Source: Pseudomonas putida (GTDB taxonomy: Bacteria > Pseudomonadota > Gammaproteobacteria > Pseudomonadales > Pseudomonadaceae). From it: 64,000 nucleotides of DNA. This document shows, piece after piece, positions 1 to 10,854 of this stretch. How positions within the stretch are numbered: the first letter of the stretch is position 1; each line of letters begins with the position of its first letter. The stretch lies in assembly GCF_002906855.1 (NCBI RefSeq), contig NZ_MINI01000028.1:1550001-1614000 (forward strand), in the 5' to 3' direction. Position numbers and translations under genes: made by a program. Below the pieces are notes generated by a model. That model was not told the origin of the DNA. It did not search any database and saw only the letters and a list, made by a program, of their open reading frames with translations.

Positions 1-1219
1 TCTTGTACGGGCTGGAGAGCATTTCTTTCCAGTGCGAGATCCAGCCGACAGTACGTGCCAGGGCGAAGATCACGGTGAACATGCTGGTCGGAATGCCGAT
101 CGCTTTCAGGATGATGCCCGAGTAGAAGTCGACGTTCGGGTACAGCGAGCGCTCGATGAAGTACGGATCGGTCAGGGCGATCTCTTCCAGGCGCATGGCC
201 AGTTCCAGCTGCGGATCGTTCTTGATGCCCAGTTCACCCAGGACTTCGTCGCAGGTCTTCTTCATCACGGTGGCGCGCGGGTCACGGTTCTTGTAGACGC
301 GATGACCGAAGCCCATCAGCTTGAACGGGTCGTTCTTGTCCTTGGCCTTGGCGATGTACTTGTCGATGTTCGAGACATCGCCGATTTCATCGAGCATGGT
401 CAGGACCGCTTCGTTCGCACCGCCGTGGGCCGGGCCCCACAGTGCGGCGATACCAGCAGCGATACAGGCGAACGGGTTGGCGCCCGAGGAGCCTGCCAGG
501 CGCACGGTGGAGGTGGAGGCGTTCTGCTCGTGGTCGGCGTGGAGGATGAAGATCCGGTCCATTGCCTTGGCCAGCACCGGGCTGATCGGTTTGATCTCGC
601 ACGGGGTGTTGAACATCATGTGCAGGAAGTTTTCCGCGTACGACAGGTCGTTGCGCGGGTACATCATCGGCTGGCCCATGGAGTACTTGTAAACCATCGC
701 GGCCAGGGTCGGCATCTTGGCGACCAGGCGCACCGCGGAGATTTCGCGGTGTTGCGGGTTATTGATGTCCAGGGAGTCGTGGTAGAACGCCGACAGGGCG
801 CCGACCACACCGCACATCACCGCCATCGGGTGAGCGTCGCGGCGGAAACCGTTGAAGAAGGACTTCAGCTGCTCGTGAACCATGGTGTGGTTCTTGACGG
901 TGCTGACGAACTGGGCCTTCTGCTCGGCATTCGGCAGTTCGCCGTTGAGCAGCAGGTAGCAGGTTTCCAGGTAGTCCGATTTCTCGGCGAGCTGTTCGAT
1001 CGGGTAGCCGCGGTGCAGCAGCACGCCCTTGTCGCCGTCGATGTAGGTGATCTTCGACTCGCACGAGGCGGTCGCCATGAAACCAGGGTCGAAGGTGAAG
1101 TGACCAGTGGCCCCCAACCCGCGGACGTCGATTACATCAGGACCAACGGTGCCGGTTAAAATGGGCAGCTCGACGGGGGCAGCGCCCTCGATGACCAACT
1201 GCGCTTTTTTGTCAGCCAT
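1..1219 (-). CDS. gltA: Citrate synthase (3' end cut by window edge)
   Basis: Type II citrate synthase, which condenses oxaloacetate and acetyl-CoA as the entry step of the TCA cycle. About 406 of the usual ~429 residues are present; the C-terminus lies left of base 1. The active-site segments are visible: [11 protein letters not shown] and [13 protein letters not shown] with the two catalytic histidines, and [10 protein letters not shown] with the catalytic aspartate. The start ATG at 1219 follows a clear AGGAGG-type ribosome binding site at 1223-1228. It is transcribed divergently from sdhC, from a consensus-like promoter at 1277-1304. The identification is secure. Confidence 0.97.
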   Translation of the reverse strand, partial: MADKKAQLVIEGAAPVELPILTGTVGPDVIDVRGLGATGHFTFDPGFMATASCESKITYIDGDKGVLLHRGYPIEQLAEKSDYLETCYLLLNGELPNAEQKAQFVSTVKNHTMVHEQLKSFFNGFRRDAHPMAVMCGVVGALSAFYHDSLDINNPQHREISAVRLVAKMPTLAAMVYKYSMGQPMMYPRNDLSYAENFLHMMFNTPCEIKPISPVLAKAMDRIFILHADHEQNASTSTVRLAGSSGANPFACIAAGIAALWGPAHGGANEAVLTMLDEIGDVSNIDKYIAKAKDKNDPFKLMGFGHRVYKNRDPRATVMKKTCDEVLGELGIKNDPQLELAMRLEEIALTDPYFIERSLYPNVDFYSGIILKAIGIPTSMFTVIFALARTVGWISHWKEMLSSPYK

Positions 1220-1276
1220 GTGGCCTCCTATTAATGCTTGAAATCATCAGACAGCCCCCCACGCAGGGCCCGCACC

Positions 1277-1304
1277 ACTATAGAGAAGTAAATTCGAATG
1301 TCAA
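1277..1304 (-). promoter_or_regulatory. Sigma70 promoter of gltA
   Basis: Reading the minus strand, a perfect -35 TTGACA (1304-1299) is followed after 16 bases by TATAGT (1282-1277). This places a transcription start near 1270 and gives a leader of about 50 nt before the gltA ATG. No other comparable pair is seen in the gap. Confidence 0.7.
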
Positions 1305-1418
1305 TTTGCCTAAAGGCTGGTTGAAAGCCCCTCTGAAGCCTGTTTTTTCTAGAATTTCTCGCCCGTTTACGCCTTTTGCTCGCTAAAGGCAATCCGCTAT
1401 TTGGGCTACCCCGTCACG

Positions 1419-1447
1419 TTGTCATAAGCAGCCTAACTGTCTATACT
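1419..1447 (+). promoter_or_regulatory. Sigma70 promoter of the sdh operon
   Basis: TTGTCA (1419-1424) and TATACT (1442-1447) are separated by exactly 17 bases, a near-consensus sigma70 promoter pointing at sdhC. The predicted start near 1454 leaves a leader of about 117 nt before the GTG of sdhC. The rest of the 350-bp gltA-sdhC gap holds no gene. Confidence 0.7.
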
Positions 1448-1570
1448 CGGCACCCGACTCCCAGGGGCTTGCAAGCCCGAACTGCTGGGGGTCGCCGTTC
1501 CCTGGGTGGTGGGTACCTGACCAGTACACTTACCAACAACTTTGCCCTGATTCGCTAGGGGCTCTTCAGT

Positions 1571-1957
1571 GTGAAAAAAGCCGTGAAAAGCCAACGACCT
1601 GTAAACCTAGACCTAAGGACCATCAAGCTTCCTGTCACTGCGTACACGTCCATTCTGCACCGTATCTCCGGCGTCATCCTGTTCCTCGGCCTTGCCATCA
1701 TGCTTTATGCACTGGGCAAGTCGCTGGGTTCCGAGGAAGGCTTCGGTGAGGTGAAGGCGTGTCTGACCAGTCCGCTGGCCAAGTTCGTGACCTGGGGTCT
1801 GCTGTCCGCCCTGCTTTATCACCTCGTGGCAGGTGTACGCCACCTGATCATGGACATGGGTATCGGTGAGACGCTGGAAGGCGGCAAGCTGGGCTCGAAA
1901 ATCGTGATCGTCATCTCCGTGGTGCTGATCGTTCTGGTGGGAGTTTGGGTATGGTAA
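1571..1957 (+). CDS. sdhC: Succinate dehydrogenase cytochrome b556 subunit
   Basis: Large membrane-anchor subunit of succinate dehydrogenase (complex II), 128 aa. With SdhD it binds haem b and ubiquinone in the inner membrane. The family segment SILHRISGVILFLG near residues 27-40 and the haem-ligand region YHLVAGVRHLIMD near residue 84 are present, with three hydrophobic helices. The start is GTG at 1571; no ATG suits the family N-terminus. The stop overlaps the start of sdhD by 7 nt, which implies translational coupling. Confidence 0.95.
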   Translation: MKKAVKSQRPVNLDLRTIKLPVTAYTSILHRISGVILFLGLAIMLYALGKSLGSEEGFGEVKACLTSPLAKFVTWGLLSALLYHLVAGVRHLIMDMGIGETLEGGKLGSKIVIVISVVLIVLVGVWVW

Positions 1958-2319
1958 CCAATGTCACGAACCTGTCGCGTTCGGGCCTCTATGACTGGAT
2001 GGCGCAGCGCGTATCGGCGGTCGTTCTCGCGGCTTACTTCATCTTCCTGATCGGCTACGTGGTCTGCCACCCAGGCATCGACTACACCCAGTGGCATGGT
2101 CTGTTCTCCAACAACGCGATGCGCATTTTCAGTCTGCTGGCCCTCGTTGCCCTGGGCGCCCACGCCTGGGTCGGCATGTGGACCATCGCCACCGACTACC
2201 TGACGCCGATGTCGTTCGGCAAGTCGGCGACTGCGATTCGTTTCCTGTTCCAGGCGGTATGCGGCGTTGCGATGTTCGCTTACTTCGTCTGGGGTGTGCA
2301 GATTCTCTGGGGTATCTGA
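1951..2319 (+). CDS. sdhD: Succinate dehydrogenase hydrophobic anchor subunit
   Basis: Second membrane anchor of complex II, 122 aa with three predicted membrane helices. The motif ALGAHAWVGMWTIATDYL near residues 65-83 carries the haem-ligand histidine and the quinone-site tyrosine. ATG at 1951 is preferred over the in-frame TTG at 1945, because the family begins MVTNVTNLSR. It overlaps sdhC by 7 nt and ends 3 nt before sdhA. Confidence 0.95.
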   Translation: MVTNVTNLSRSGLYDWMAQRVSAVVLAAYFIFLIGYVVCHPGIDYTQWHGLFSNNAMRIFSLLALVALGAHAWVGMWTIATDYLTPMSFGKSATAIRFLFQAVCGVAMFAYFVWGVQILWGI

Positions 2320-2322
2320 TCC

Positions 2323-4095
2323 ATGGCTAGCATTCCAACCATTTCCTTCGACGCCATCATCATCGGTGGCGGCGGCGCCGGCATGCGCGCAGCGCTGCAG
2401 CTGGCCCAGGGCGGTCACAAGACTGCCGTAGTCACCAAGGTCTTCCCGACCCGTTCGCACACTGTATCCGCCCAGGGCGGCATCACCTGCGCCATCGCTT
2501 CGGCTGACCCGAACGACGACTGGCGCTGGCACATGTACGATACCGTCAAGGGTTCCGACTACATCGGTGACCAGGACGCTATCGAATACATGTGTCAGGA
2601 AGGCCCGGCTGCGGTCTTCGAGCTGGACCACATGGGCCTGCCGTTCTCGCGTACCGAAACCGGCCGTATCTACCAGCGTCCGTTCGGTGGCCAGTCCAAG
2701 GACTTCGGTAAAGGTGGCCAGGCCGCCCGTACCTGCGCCGCTTCCGACCGTACCGGTCACGCGCTGCTGCACACCCTGTACCAGGGCAACCTGAAAGCCG
2801 GTACCACTTTCCTCAACGAGTACTACGCCGTTGACCTGGTGAAGAACCAGGAAGGCGCCTTTGTCGGTGTGATCGCGATCTGCATCGAAACCGGCGAAAC
2901 CATGTACATCAAGTCCAAGGCCACCGTATTGGCCACTGGCGGTGCAGGCCGTATCTACGCCTCCACCACCAATGCCCTGATCAACACCGGTGACGGTATC
3001 GGCATGGCCCTGCGTGCAGGCGTACCGGTACAGGACATCGAGATGTGGCAGTTCCACCCGACCGGCATCGCCGGCGCCGGTGTACTGGTCACCGAAGGCT
3101 GCCGCGGTGAGGGTGGCTACCTGATCAACGCCCACGGCGAGCGCTTCATGGAGCGTTACGCGCCGAACGCCAAAGACCTGGCCGGCCGCGACGTGGTTGC
3201 CCGTTCCATGGTCAAGGAAATCATCGCCGGCAATGGCGTGGGCCCGAACAAGGACCACGTACTGCTGAAGCTGGACCACCTTGGCGAGGAAGTGCTGCAC
3301 AGCCGCCTGCCAGGTATCTGCGAACTGTCCAAGACCTTCGCCCACGTCGACCCAGTCGTCGCGCCGGTGCCGGTCGTTCCAACCTGCCACTACATGATGG
3401 GTGGTGTAGCCACCAACATTCATGGCCAGGCCATCACCATGGACGAAGAAGGCAAGGATCACATCATTCCTGGCCTGTTCGCCGTAGGTGAAGTGGCGTG
3501 CGTATCGGTACACGGCGCCAACCGCCTGGGCGGCAACTCGCTGCTCGACCTGGTGGTGTTCGGCCGTGCTGCCGGCCTGCACCTGGAGAAGGCGCTGAGC
3601 GATGGCATCGAACACCTCGACGCCAGCGACACCGACATCGATGTTGCGCTGAACCGCCTGAACAAGCTCAACGAGCGTACATCCGGCGAAGACGTTGCCA
3701 GCCTGAAGCGCGAGCTGCAGAGCTGCATGCAGAACTACTTCGGTGTATTCCGCACTGGCGAATACATGCAGAAGGGTATCGAGCAGCTGGCCGGCCTGCG
3801 CGAGCGCATCGCCAACGTCAAGATCAACGACAAGTCCCAGGCCTTCAACACCGCGCGTATCGAAGCGCTGGAGCTGCAGAACCTGCTGGAAGTCGCCGAA
3901 GCTACCGCCATTGCGGCCGAAGCCCGTAAAGAGTCCCGCGGCGCTCACGCCCGTGAAGACTTCGAAGACCGTGACGACGAAAACTGGCTGTGCCACACCC
4001 TGTACTACCCGGGTGAGAAGCGCGTCGCCAAGCGTGGCGTCAACTTTGCGCCGAAGACTGTTCCAGCCTTCGAACCAAAAGTCCGGACTTACTAA
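2323..4095 (+). CDS. sdhA: Succinate dehydrogenase flavoprotein subunit
   Basis: Catalytic FAD subunit of complex II, 590 aa, oxidising succinate to fumarate on the cytoplasmic face. Visible features are the dinucleotide fold [17 protein letters not shown] near residue 12, the covalent-FAD histidine in [13 protein letters not shown] near residue 46, the substrate region HPTGIAGAG and the C-terminal active-site segment [13 protein letters not shown]. Length is normal for the family. It lies 3 nt after sdhD and 11 nt before sdhB in one operon. Confidence 0.98.
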   Translation: MASIPTISFDAIIIGGGGAGMRAALQLAQGGHKTAVVTKVFPTRSHTVSAQGGITCAIASADPNDDWRWHMYDTVKGSDYIGDQDAIEYMCQEGPAAVFELDHMGLPFSRTETGRIYQRPFGGQSKDFGKGGQAARTCAASDRTGHALLHTLYQGNLKAGTTFLNEYYAVDLVKNQEGAFVGVIAICIETGETMYIKSKATVLATGGAGRIYASTTNALINTGDGIGMALRAGVPVQDIEMWQFHPTGIAGAGVLVTEGCRGEGGYLINAHGERFMERYAPNAKDLAGRDVVARSMVKEIIAGNGVGPNKDHVLLKLDHLGEEVLHSRLPGICELSKTFAHVDPVVAPVPVVPTCHYMMGGVATNIHGQAITMDEEGKDHIIPGLFAVGEVACVSVHGANRLGGNSLLDLVVFGRAAGLHLEKALSDGIEHLDASDTDIDVALNRLNKLNERTSGEDVASLKRELQSCMQNYFGVFRTGEYMQKGIEQLAGLRERIANVKINDKSQAFNTARIEALELQNLLEVAEATAIAAEARKESRGAHAREDFEDRDDENWLCHTLYYPGEKRVAKRGVNFAPKTVPAFEPKVRTY

Positions 4096-4106
4096 GGGTG
4101 GCTGCT

Positions 4107-4811
4107 ATGTTGAAAGTCGAAGTTTATCGTTACAACCCGGATACCGACTCGGCGCCCAAGATGGAGTCGTTCGACGTCGATACCGGCGGCAAGGACCTGA
4201 TGGTGCTGGACGTGCTGGCGCTGATCAAGGAGAAGGACGAGGGATTCTCGTACCGTCGCTCCTGCCGTGAAGGCGTTTGCGGTTCCGATGGTATGAACAT
4301 GAACGGCAAGAACGGCCTGGCCTGCATCACCCCGCTGTCGGGCGTGGTCAAGGGCAACAAGCTGGTTCTGCGTCCGCTGCCAGGCCTGCCGGTCATTCGT
4401 GACCTGGTGGTCGATATGAGCATCTTCTACAAGCAGTACGAGAAGGTGAAGCCGTTCCTGCAGAACGACACCCCGGCTCCGGCCATCGAGCGTCTGCAGT
4501 CGCCGGAAGACCGCGACAAGCTGGACGGTCTGTACGAGTGCATCCTGTGCGCTTGCTGCTCGACCTCCTGCCCGTCGTTCTGGTGGAACCCAGACAAGTT
4601 CCTGGGCCCGGCCGCCCTGCTGCAGGCCTATCGCTTCCTGGCCGACAGCCGTGACACCAAGACCCAGGAGCGCCTGGCGTCCCTGGATGACCCGTTCAGC
4701 GTATTCCGCTGCCGCGGGATCATGAACTGCGTCAACGTTTGCCCGAAGGGTCTGAACCCTACCAAGGCAATCGGTCACGTACGTAACATGCTGCTGCAAA
4801 GCGGCACCTGA
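4107..4811 (+). CDS. sdhB: Succinate dehydrogenase iron-sulfur subunit
   Basis: Electron-transfer subunit of complex II, 234 aa. The [2Fe-2S] cysteines occur in SCREGVCGSDGMNMNG and the later GLAC. The [4Fe-4S] and [3Fe-4S] ligands occur in CILCACCSTSCPSFWWN and CRGIMNCVNVCPKG. The start ATG at 4107 (MLKVEVYRYNPD) is preferred over the in-frame GTG at 4098, which would begin inside the ribosome binding site. It is the last gene of sdhCDAB; a 246-nt gap with two stem-loops separates it from sucA. Confidence 0.97.
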   Translation: MLKVEVYRYNPDTDSAPKMESFDVDTGGKDLMVLDVLALIKEKDEGFSYRRSCREGVCGSDGMNMNGKNGLACITPLSGVVKGNKLVLRPLPGLPVIRDLVVDMSIFYKQYEKVKPFLQNDTPAPAIERLQSPEDRDKLDGLYECILCACCSTSCPSFWWNPDKFLGPAALLQAYRFLADSRDTKTQERLASLDDPFSVFRCRGIMNCVNVCPKGLNPTKAIGHVRNMLLQSGT

Positions 4812-4841
4812 TACAAAGCGTTGTAACTGCAGTAAGCCGAG

Positions 4842-4956
4842 GTGCGGGTGGTGAGCCCGCACTGAGGTAAAACCTGAGCAAGGGCCCACAAAGCCCGCGC
4901 TCGATACCTATGAAGATATGAGACCAGCAGGGGCTTTCCGGGCTGGTACCCGGAAA
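4842..4956 (+). promoter_or_regulatory. Two stem-loops in the sdhB-sucA gap
   Basis: The first stem is 7 bp (GTGCGGG at 4842-4848 with CCCGCAC at 4856-4862). The second is 8 bp (TTTCCGGG at 4935-4942 with CCCGGAAA at 4949-4956, loop of 6). Neither is followed by a real T-run, so they look more like RNA processing or stabilising structures than a full terminator. No gene was found in 4812-5057. Confidence 0.4.
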
Positions 4957-5057
4957 ATCAGCAGGATCCAAGTGGCGTGGCTCAGTCGCTTTATTCGGAC
5001 TTTTCCAGGTTTGCTGTGGCTCTCGCCGATCAGTCCCCTAACCGAGGGTGACCAAGC

Positions 5058-7889
5058 ATGCAAGAAAGCGTGATGCAGCGCATGTGGGATAGCGCCCACC
5101 TTTCAGGTGGTAACGCTGCATATGTGGAAGAGCTCTACGAGCTCTACCTGCACGACCCTAACGCTGTGCCAGAAGAGTGGCGCACTTACTTCCAGAAGTT
5201 GCCAGCCGACGGCAGCACCGCTACCGATGTATCGCACTCGACGATCCGCGACCATTTCGTACTGCTGGCAAAGAACCAGCGCCGCGCCCAACCGGTTTCC
5301 GCCGGGAGCGTGAGCACAGAACACGAGAAGAAGCAGGTTGAAGTTCTGCGACTGATCCAGGCCTATCGTATGCGCGGCCATCAGGCTGCCAAGCTCGACC
5401 CGTTGGGGTTGTGGCAGCGACCTGCGCCTGTAGACCTGTCGATCAATCACTACGGCTTGACCAATGCCGATCTTGATACGACCTTCCGTGCCGGCGACCT
5501 GTTCATCGGCAAAGAGGAGGCGAGCCTACGCGACATCTTCGAGGCACTCCAGAAGACATATTGTCGCACCATTGGCGCCGAGTTCACCCATATCGTCGAT
5601 TCCGAGCAGCGCAGCTGGTTCCAGCAGCGCCTGGAAAGCGTGCGTGGCCGTCCGGAATTCTCGGTCGACGTGCAGACGCACCTGCTCGAGCGCGTGACTG
5701 CCGGTGAAGGCCTTGAGAAATACCTGGGCACCAAGTACCCAGGCACCAAGCGTTTCGGCCTCGAGGGCGGCGAAAGCCTGATCCCGATGCTGGACGAGAT
5801 GATCCAGCGCTCCGGCTCCTATGGCACCAAGGAAGTCGTGATCGGCATGGCCCACCGCGGCCGTCTGAACGTGCTGGTCAACACCTTCGGCAAGAACCCG
5901 CGCGAGCTGTTCGACGAGTTCGAAGGCAAGAAGATGAACGAGCTGGGCTCCGGTGACGTGAAGTATCACCAGGGCTTCTCTTCGAACGTGATGACCCCGG
6001 GTGGCGAAGTTCACCTGGCCATGGCGTTCAACCCGTCCCACCTGGAAATCGTCTCGCCAGTGGTGGAAGGTTCGGTGCGCGCCCGTCAGGACCGTCGCAA
6101 CGACACCGTGGGTGACAAGGTTCTGCCGATCTCGATCCACGGCGACGCTGCATTCGCCGGCCAGGGCGTGGTCATGGAAACCTTCCAGATGTCGCAGACC
6201 CGCGGTTTCAAGACCGGCGGAACCGTGCACATCGTGATCAACAACCAGGTTGGTTTCACCATCAGCAACCCGCTGGACGCACGTTCCACCGAGTACGCCA
6301 CCGACGTCGCCAAGATGATTCAGGCGCCGATCCTGCACGTCAACGGTGACGATCCGGAAGCGGTACTGTTCGTGACCCAGCTGGCCATCGATTACCGCAT
6401 GCAGTTCAAGCGTGACGTGGTCATCGACCTGGTCTGCTACCGTCGTCGCGGCCACAACGAGGCCGATGAGCCGAACGGCACCCAGCCGCTGATGTATCAG
6501 CAGATCACCAAGCAGCGCACGACTCGTGAGTTGTACGCTGAGGCGCTGATCCAGGCCGGTCGCATCGACGCCGAGCGTGCTCAGGCCAAGATCGACGAAT
6601 ATCGCAACGCCCTGGACAACGGCCTGCACGTGGTGAAGAGCCTGGTCAAGGAGCCGAACCGCGAGCTGTTCGTTGACTGGCGCCCGTACCTGGGCCATGC
6701 CTGGACCGCGCGTCACGACACCCGCTTCGACCTCAAGACCCTGCAGGACCTGTCGGCCAAGCTGCTGGAACTGCCGGAAGGCTTCGTCGTCCAGCGTCAG
6801 GTCGCGAAGATCTACGAAGATCGCCAGAAGATGCAGGCCGGTGGCTTGCCGATCAACTGGGGTTATGCAGAGACCATGGCTTACGCCACCCTGCAGTTCG
6901 AAGGTCACCCGATCCGCATGACCGGCCAGGACATCGGCCGTGGCACCTTCTCGCACCGTCACGCGGTGCTGCACAACCAGAAGGACGCCAGCACCTACGT
7001 ACCGCTGAAGAACCTGTTCCCGGGCCAGCCACGTTTCGACCTGTACGACTCCTTCCTGTCGGAAGAGGCAGTACTGGCCTTCGAATACGGCTACTCGACC
7101 ACCACGCCGAACGCGCTGGTGATCTGGGAAGCCCAGTTCGGCGACTTCGCCAACGGTGCCCAGGTAGTGATCGACCAGTTCATCACCAGCGGTGAGCACA
7201 AGTGGGGCCGCCTGTGCGGTCTGACCATGCTGCTGCCACACGGTTATGAAGGGCAGGGCCCGGAGCACTCCTCCGCGCGTCTGGAGCGTTACCTGCAGCT
7301 GTGCGCCGAGCACAACATCCAGGTCTGCGTACCAACCACCCCGGCACAGATCTACCACCTGCTGCGTCGCCAGGTCATTCGCCCGCTGCGCAAGCCGCTG
7401 GTGGTCCTAACGCCGAAGTCGCTGCTGCGCCACAAGCTGGCCATCTCGACCCTGGAAGACCTGGCAGAAGGCTCGTTCCAGACCGTGATCCCGGAAATCG
7501 ACAGCCTCGATCCGGCCAAGGTCGAACGCCTGGTCCTGTGCAGCGGCAAGGTCTACTACGACCTGCTGGAAAAACGCCGTGCCGAAGGCCGTGAAGACAT
7601 CGCGATCCTGCGTCTGGAGCAGCTGTATCCGTTCCCGGAAGACGACCTGGTCGAAATCCTGGCGCAATACACCAACCTCAAGCATGCGGTCTGGTGCCAG
7701 GAAGAACCGATGAACCAGGGCGCCTGGTACAGCAGTCAGCACCACATGCGCCGTATTCTGGGCCGCCACAACAAGGCGCTGGTCCTGGAATACGCCGGCC
7801 GCGACGCTTCCGCCGCGCCAGCCTGTGGTTACGCATCGAAGCACGCCGAACAGCAGGAAAAACTGCTGCAAGACGCCTTCACTGTTTAA
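5058..7889 (+). CDS. sucA: 2-Oxoglutarate dehydrogenase E1 component
   Basis: Thiamine-diphosphate E1 subunit of the 2-oxoglutarate dehydrogenase complex, 943 aa, decarboxylating 2-oxoglutarate and succinylating the lipoyl group of SucB. The N-terminus (QRMWDSAHLSGGNAAYVEELY) is the E2-binding region typical of OdhA/SucA. The conserved active-site segments GMAHRGRLNVLVN, FNPSHLEIV and GDAAFAGQGVV follow, and the transketolase-like C-terminal half contains GQDIGRGTFSHRHAVL. A GAGGG-type ribosome binding site precedes ATG 5058. It is followed by sucB after 42 nt. Confidence 0.97.
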   Translation: MQESVMQRMWDSAHLSGGNAAYVEELYELYLHDPNAVPEEWRTYFQKLPADGSTATDVSHSTIRDHFVLLAKNQRRAQPVSAGSVSTEHEKKQVEVLRLIQAYRMRGHQAAKLDPLGLWQRPAPVDLSINHYGLTNADLDTTFRAGDLFIGKEEASLRDIFEALQKTYCRTIGAEFTHIVDSEQRSWFQQRLESVRGRPEFSVDVQTHLLERVTAGEGLEKYLGTKYPGTKRFGLEGGESLIPMLDEMIQRSGSYGTKEVVIGMAHRGRLNVLVNTFGKNPRELFDEFEGKKMNELGSGDVKYHQGFSSNVMTPGGEVHLAMAFNPSHLEIVSPVVEGSVRARQDRRNDTVGDKVLPISIHGDAAFAGQGVVMETFQMSQTRGFKTGGTVHIVINNQVGFTISNPLDARSTEYATDVAKMIQAPILHVNGDDPEAVLFVTQLAIDYRMQFKRDVVIDLVCYRRRGHNEADEPNGTQPLMYQQITKQRTTRELYAEALIQAGRIDAERAQAKIDEYRNALDNGLHVVKSLVKEPNRELFVDWRPYLGHAWTARHDTRFDLKTLQDLSAKLLELPEGFVVQRQVAKIYEDRQKMQAGGLPINWGYAETMAYATLQFEGHPIRMTGQDIGRGTFSHRHAVLHNQKDASTYVPLKNLFPGQPRFDLYDSFLSEEAVLAFEYGYSTTTPNALVIWEAQFGDFANGAQVVIDQFITSGEHKWGRLCGLTMLLPHGYEGQGPEHSSARLERYLQLCAEHNIQVCVPTTPAQIYHLLRRQVIRPLRKPLVVLTPKSLLRHKLAISTLEDLAEGSFQTVIPEIDSLDPAKVERLVLCSGKVYYDLLEKRRAEGREDIAILRLEQLYPFPEDDLVEILAQYTNLKHAVWCQEEPMNQGAWYSSQHHMRRILGRHNKALVLEYAGRDASAAPACGYASKHAEQQEKLLQDAFTV

Positions 7890-7931
7890 TGCCTTCGCGC
7901 ACCTGAAACCGAATTTAAGGAAACACAGATA

Positions 7932-9152
7932 ATGGCTATCGAGATCAAAGCCCCAACCTTCCCGGAATCGGTTGCCGATGGCACCGTTGCCACCTGGCAC
8001 AAGCAGCCGGGCGATGCCGTCAAGCGTGACGAGCTGATCGTCGACATCGAGACCGACAAGGTCGTCCTGGAAGTGCTGGCCACCGCCGACGGCGTGCTGG
8101 GCGCGATCGTCAAGGGTGAGGGCGACACCGTCCTGTCCGACGAAGTGCTGGGTTCGATCGTTGAAGGTGGTGCTGCCGCCGCTGCTCCAGCTGCTGCTCC
8201 GGCCGCTGCTGCCCCGGCTGCCGCTGCTGCCGCCGACGCTGGCGAAGACGACCCGATCGCTGCTCCAGCCGCTCGCAAGCTGGCTGAAGAGAGCGGTATC
8301 GACCTGGCTACCGTCGCCGGCACCGGCAAAGGTGGTCGCATCACCAAGGAAGACGTCGTCGCCGCCGTCGCCAACAAGAAGTCGGCTCCGGCTCCTGCGG
8401 CCAAGCCTGCTGCTGCCGCTGCTGCCCCGGTTGTCGTTGCCGCTGGCGACCGCACCGAGAAGCGCGTGCCGATGACCCGCCTGCGCGCCAAGATCGCCGA
8501 GCGTCTGGTCGAAGCCCAGTCGAACATGGCCATGCTGACCACCTTCAACGAAGTCGACATGACCGAAGTCATGGCCCTGCGTTCGAAGTACAAGGACCTG
8601 TTCGAGAAGACCCACAACGGCGTACGCCTGGGCTTCATGTCGTTCTTCGTCAAGGCCGCCACCGAAGCCCTGAAGCGCTTCCCGGCAGTCAACGCCTCGA
8701 TCGACGGCAACGACATCGTCTACCACGGCTTTGCCGACGTCGGCGTTGCCGTGTCGAGCGACCGTGGCCTGGTGGTGCCGGTACTGCGTAACGCCGAATC
8801 GATGAGCCTGGCTGAAATCGAAAACGGCATCGCCACTTTCGGCAAGAAGGCTCGTGACGGCAAGCTGGCCATCGAAGAAATGACCGGCGGCACCTTCACC
8901 ATCACCAACGGCGGTACCTTCGGTTCGATGATGTCGACTCCGATCGTCAACCCGCCGCAGGCCGCGATTCTCGGCATGCACAACATCATCCAGCGTCCGA
9001 TGGCCATCAACGGCCAAGTGGTTATCCGCCCGATGATGTACCTGGCACTGTCCTACGATCACCGCCTGATCGATGGCAAGGAAGCGGTAACCTTCCTGGT
9101 CACCATCAAGAACCTGCTGGAAGATCCGTCTCGCCTGCTGCTGGACATCTAA
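7932..9152 (+). CDS. sucB: 2-Oxoglutarate dehydrogenase E2, dihydrolipoyl succinyltransferase
   Basis: E2 core of the 2-oxoglutarate dehydrogenase complex, 406 aa. An N-terminal lipoyl domain carries the modified lysine in [12 protein letters not shown] (K43). An alanine/proline-rich linker (about 78-105), a peripheral-subunit-binding domain (about 110-145, [20 protein letters not shown]), a second Ala-Pro linker and the catalytic acyltransferase domain with [12 protein letters not shown] follow. AAGGAA before ATG 7932 serves as ribosome binding site. It forms sucA-sucB-lpdG with its neighbours. Confidence 0.97.
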
Positions 9153-9221
9153 CCCTCTGGCTGCGTACCGTGCCGGCCCTGGCTTCGCGAGAAGCCATGC
9201 CGCGCGGTTCGCGGCCTGTAG

Positions 9222-10682
<1,461 letters not shown>

Positions 10683-10693
10683 TTATAAGAAAC

Positions 10694-10735
10694 CACGGCG
10701 GGCTGCCCGTCGTGAGTCTTGCGCGCATGACTCAC
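10694..10735 (+). promoter_or_regulatory. Hairpins in the lpdG-sucC leader
   Basis: CACGGCGGG (10694-10702) pairs with CCCGTCGTG (10706-10714) with one G-U pair and a 3-nt loop. GTGAGTC (10712-10718) pairs with GACTCAC (10729-10735). The two stems share bases 10712-10714, so they cannot both form fully. Neither is followed by a T-run. The 172-nt gap has no gene. Confidence 0.35.
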
Positions 10736-10854
10736 CGCGGAACGTCCGCCGGACCGGACTACACGGGAAAACCCGGGGTCAATGGTCACAGGTGGTGCGG
10801 CGCCAGCAATGGCGCAGCGCCGAAGCGCAGTACCTAACGAAGACGGTAAAAAGC

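Noticed and set aside
1819..3996. 725-codon open frame opposite sdhCDA
   Set aside because: It runs antisense through three certain genes, has low-complexity composition rich in Val/Gly/His/Asp typical of reversed high-GC genes, and shows no known domain.
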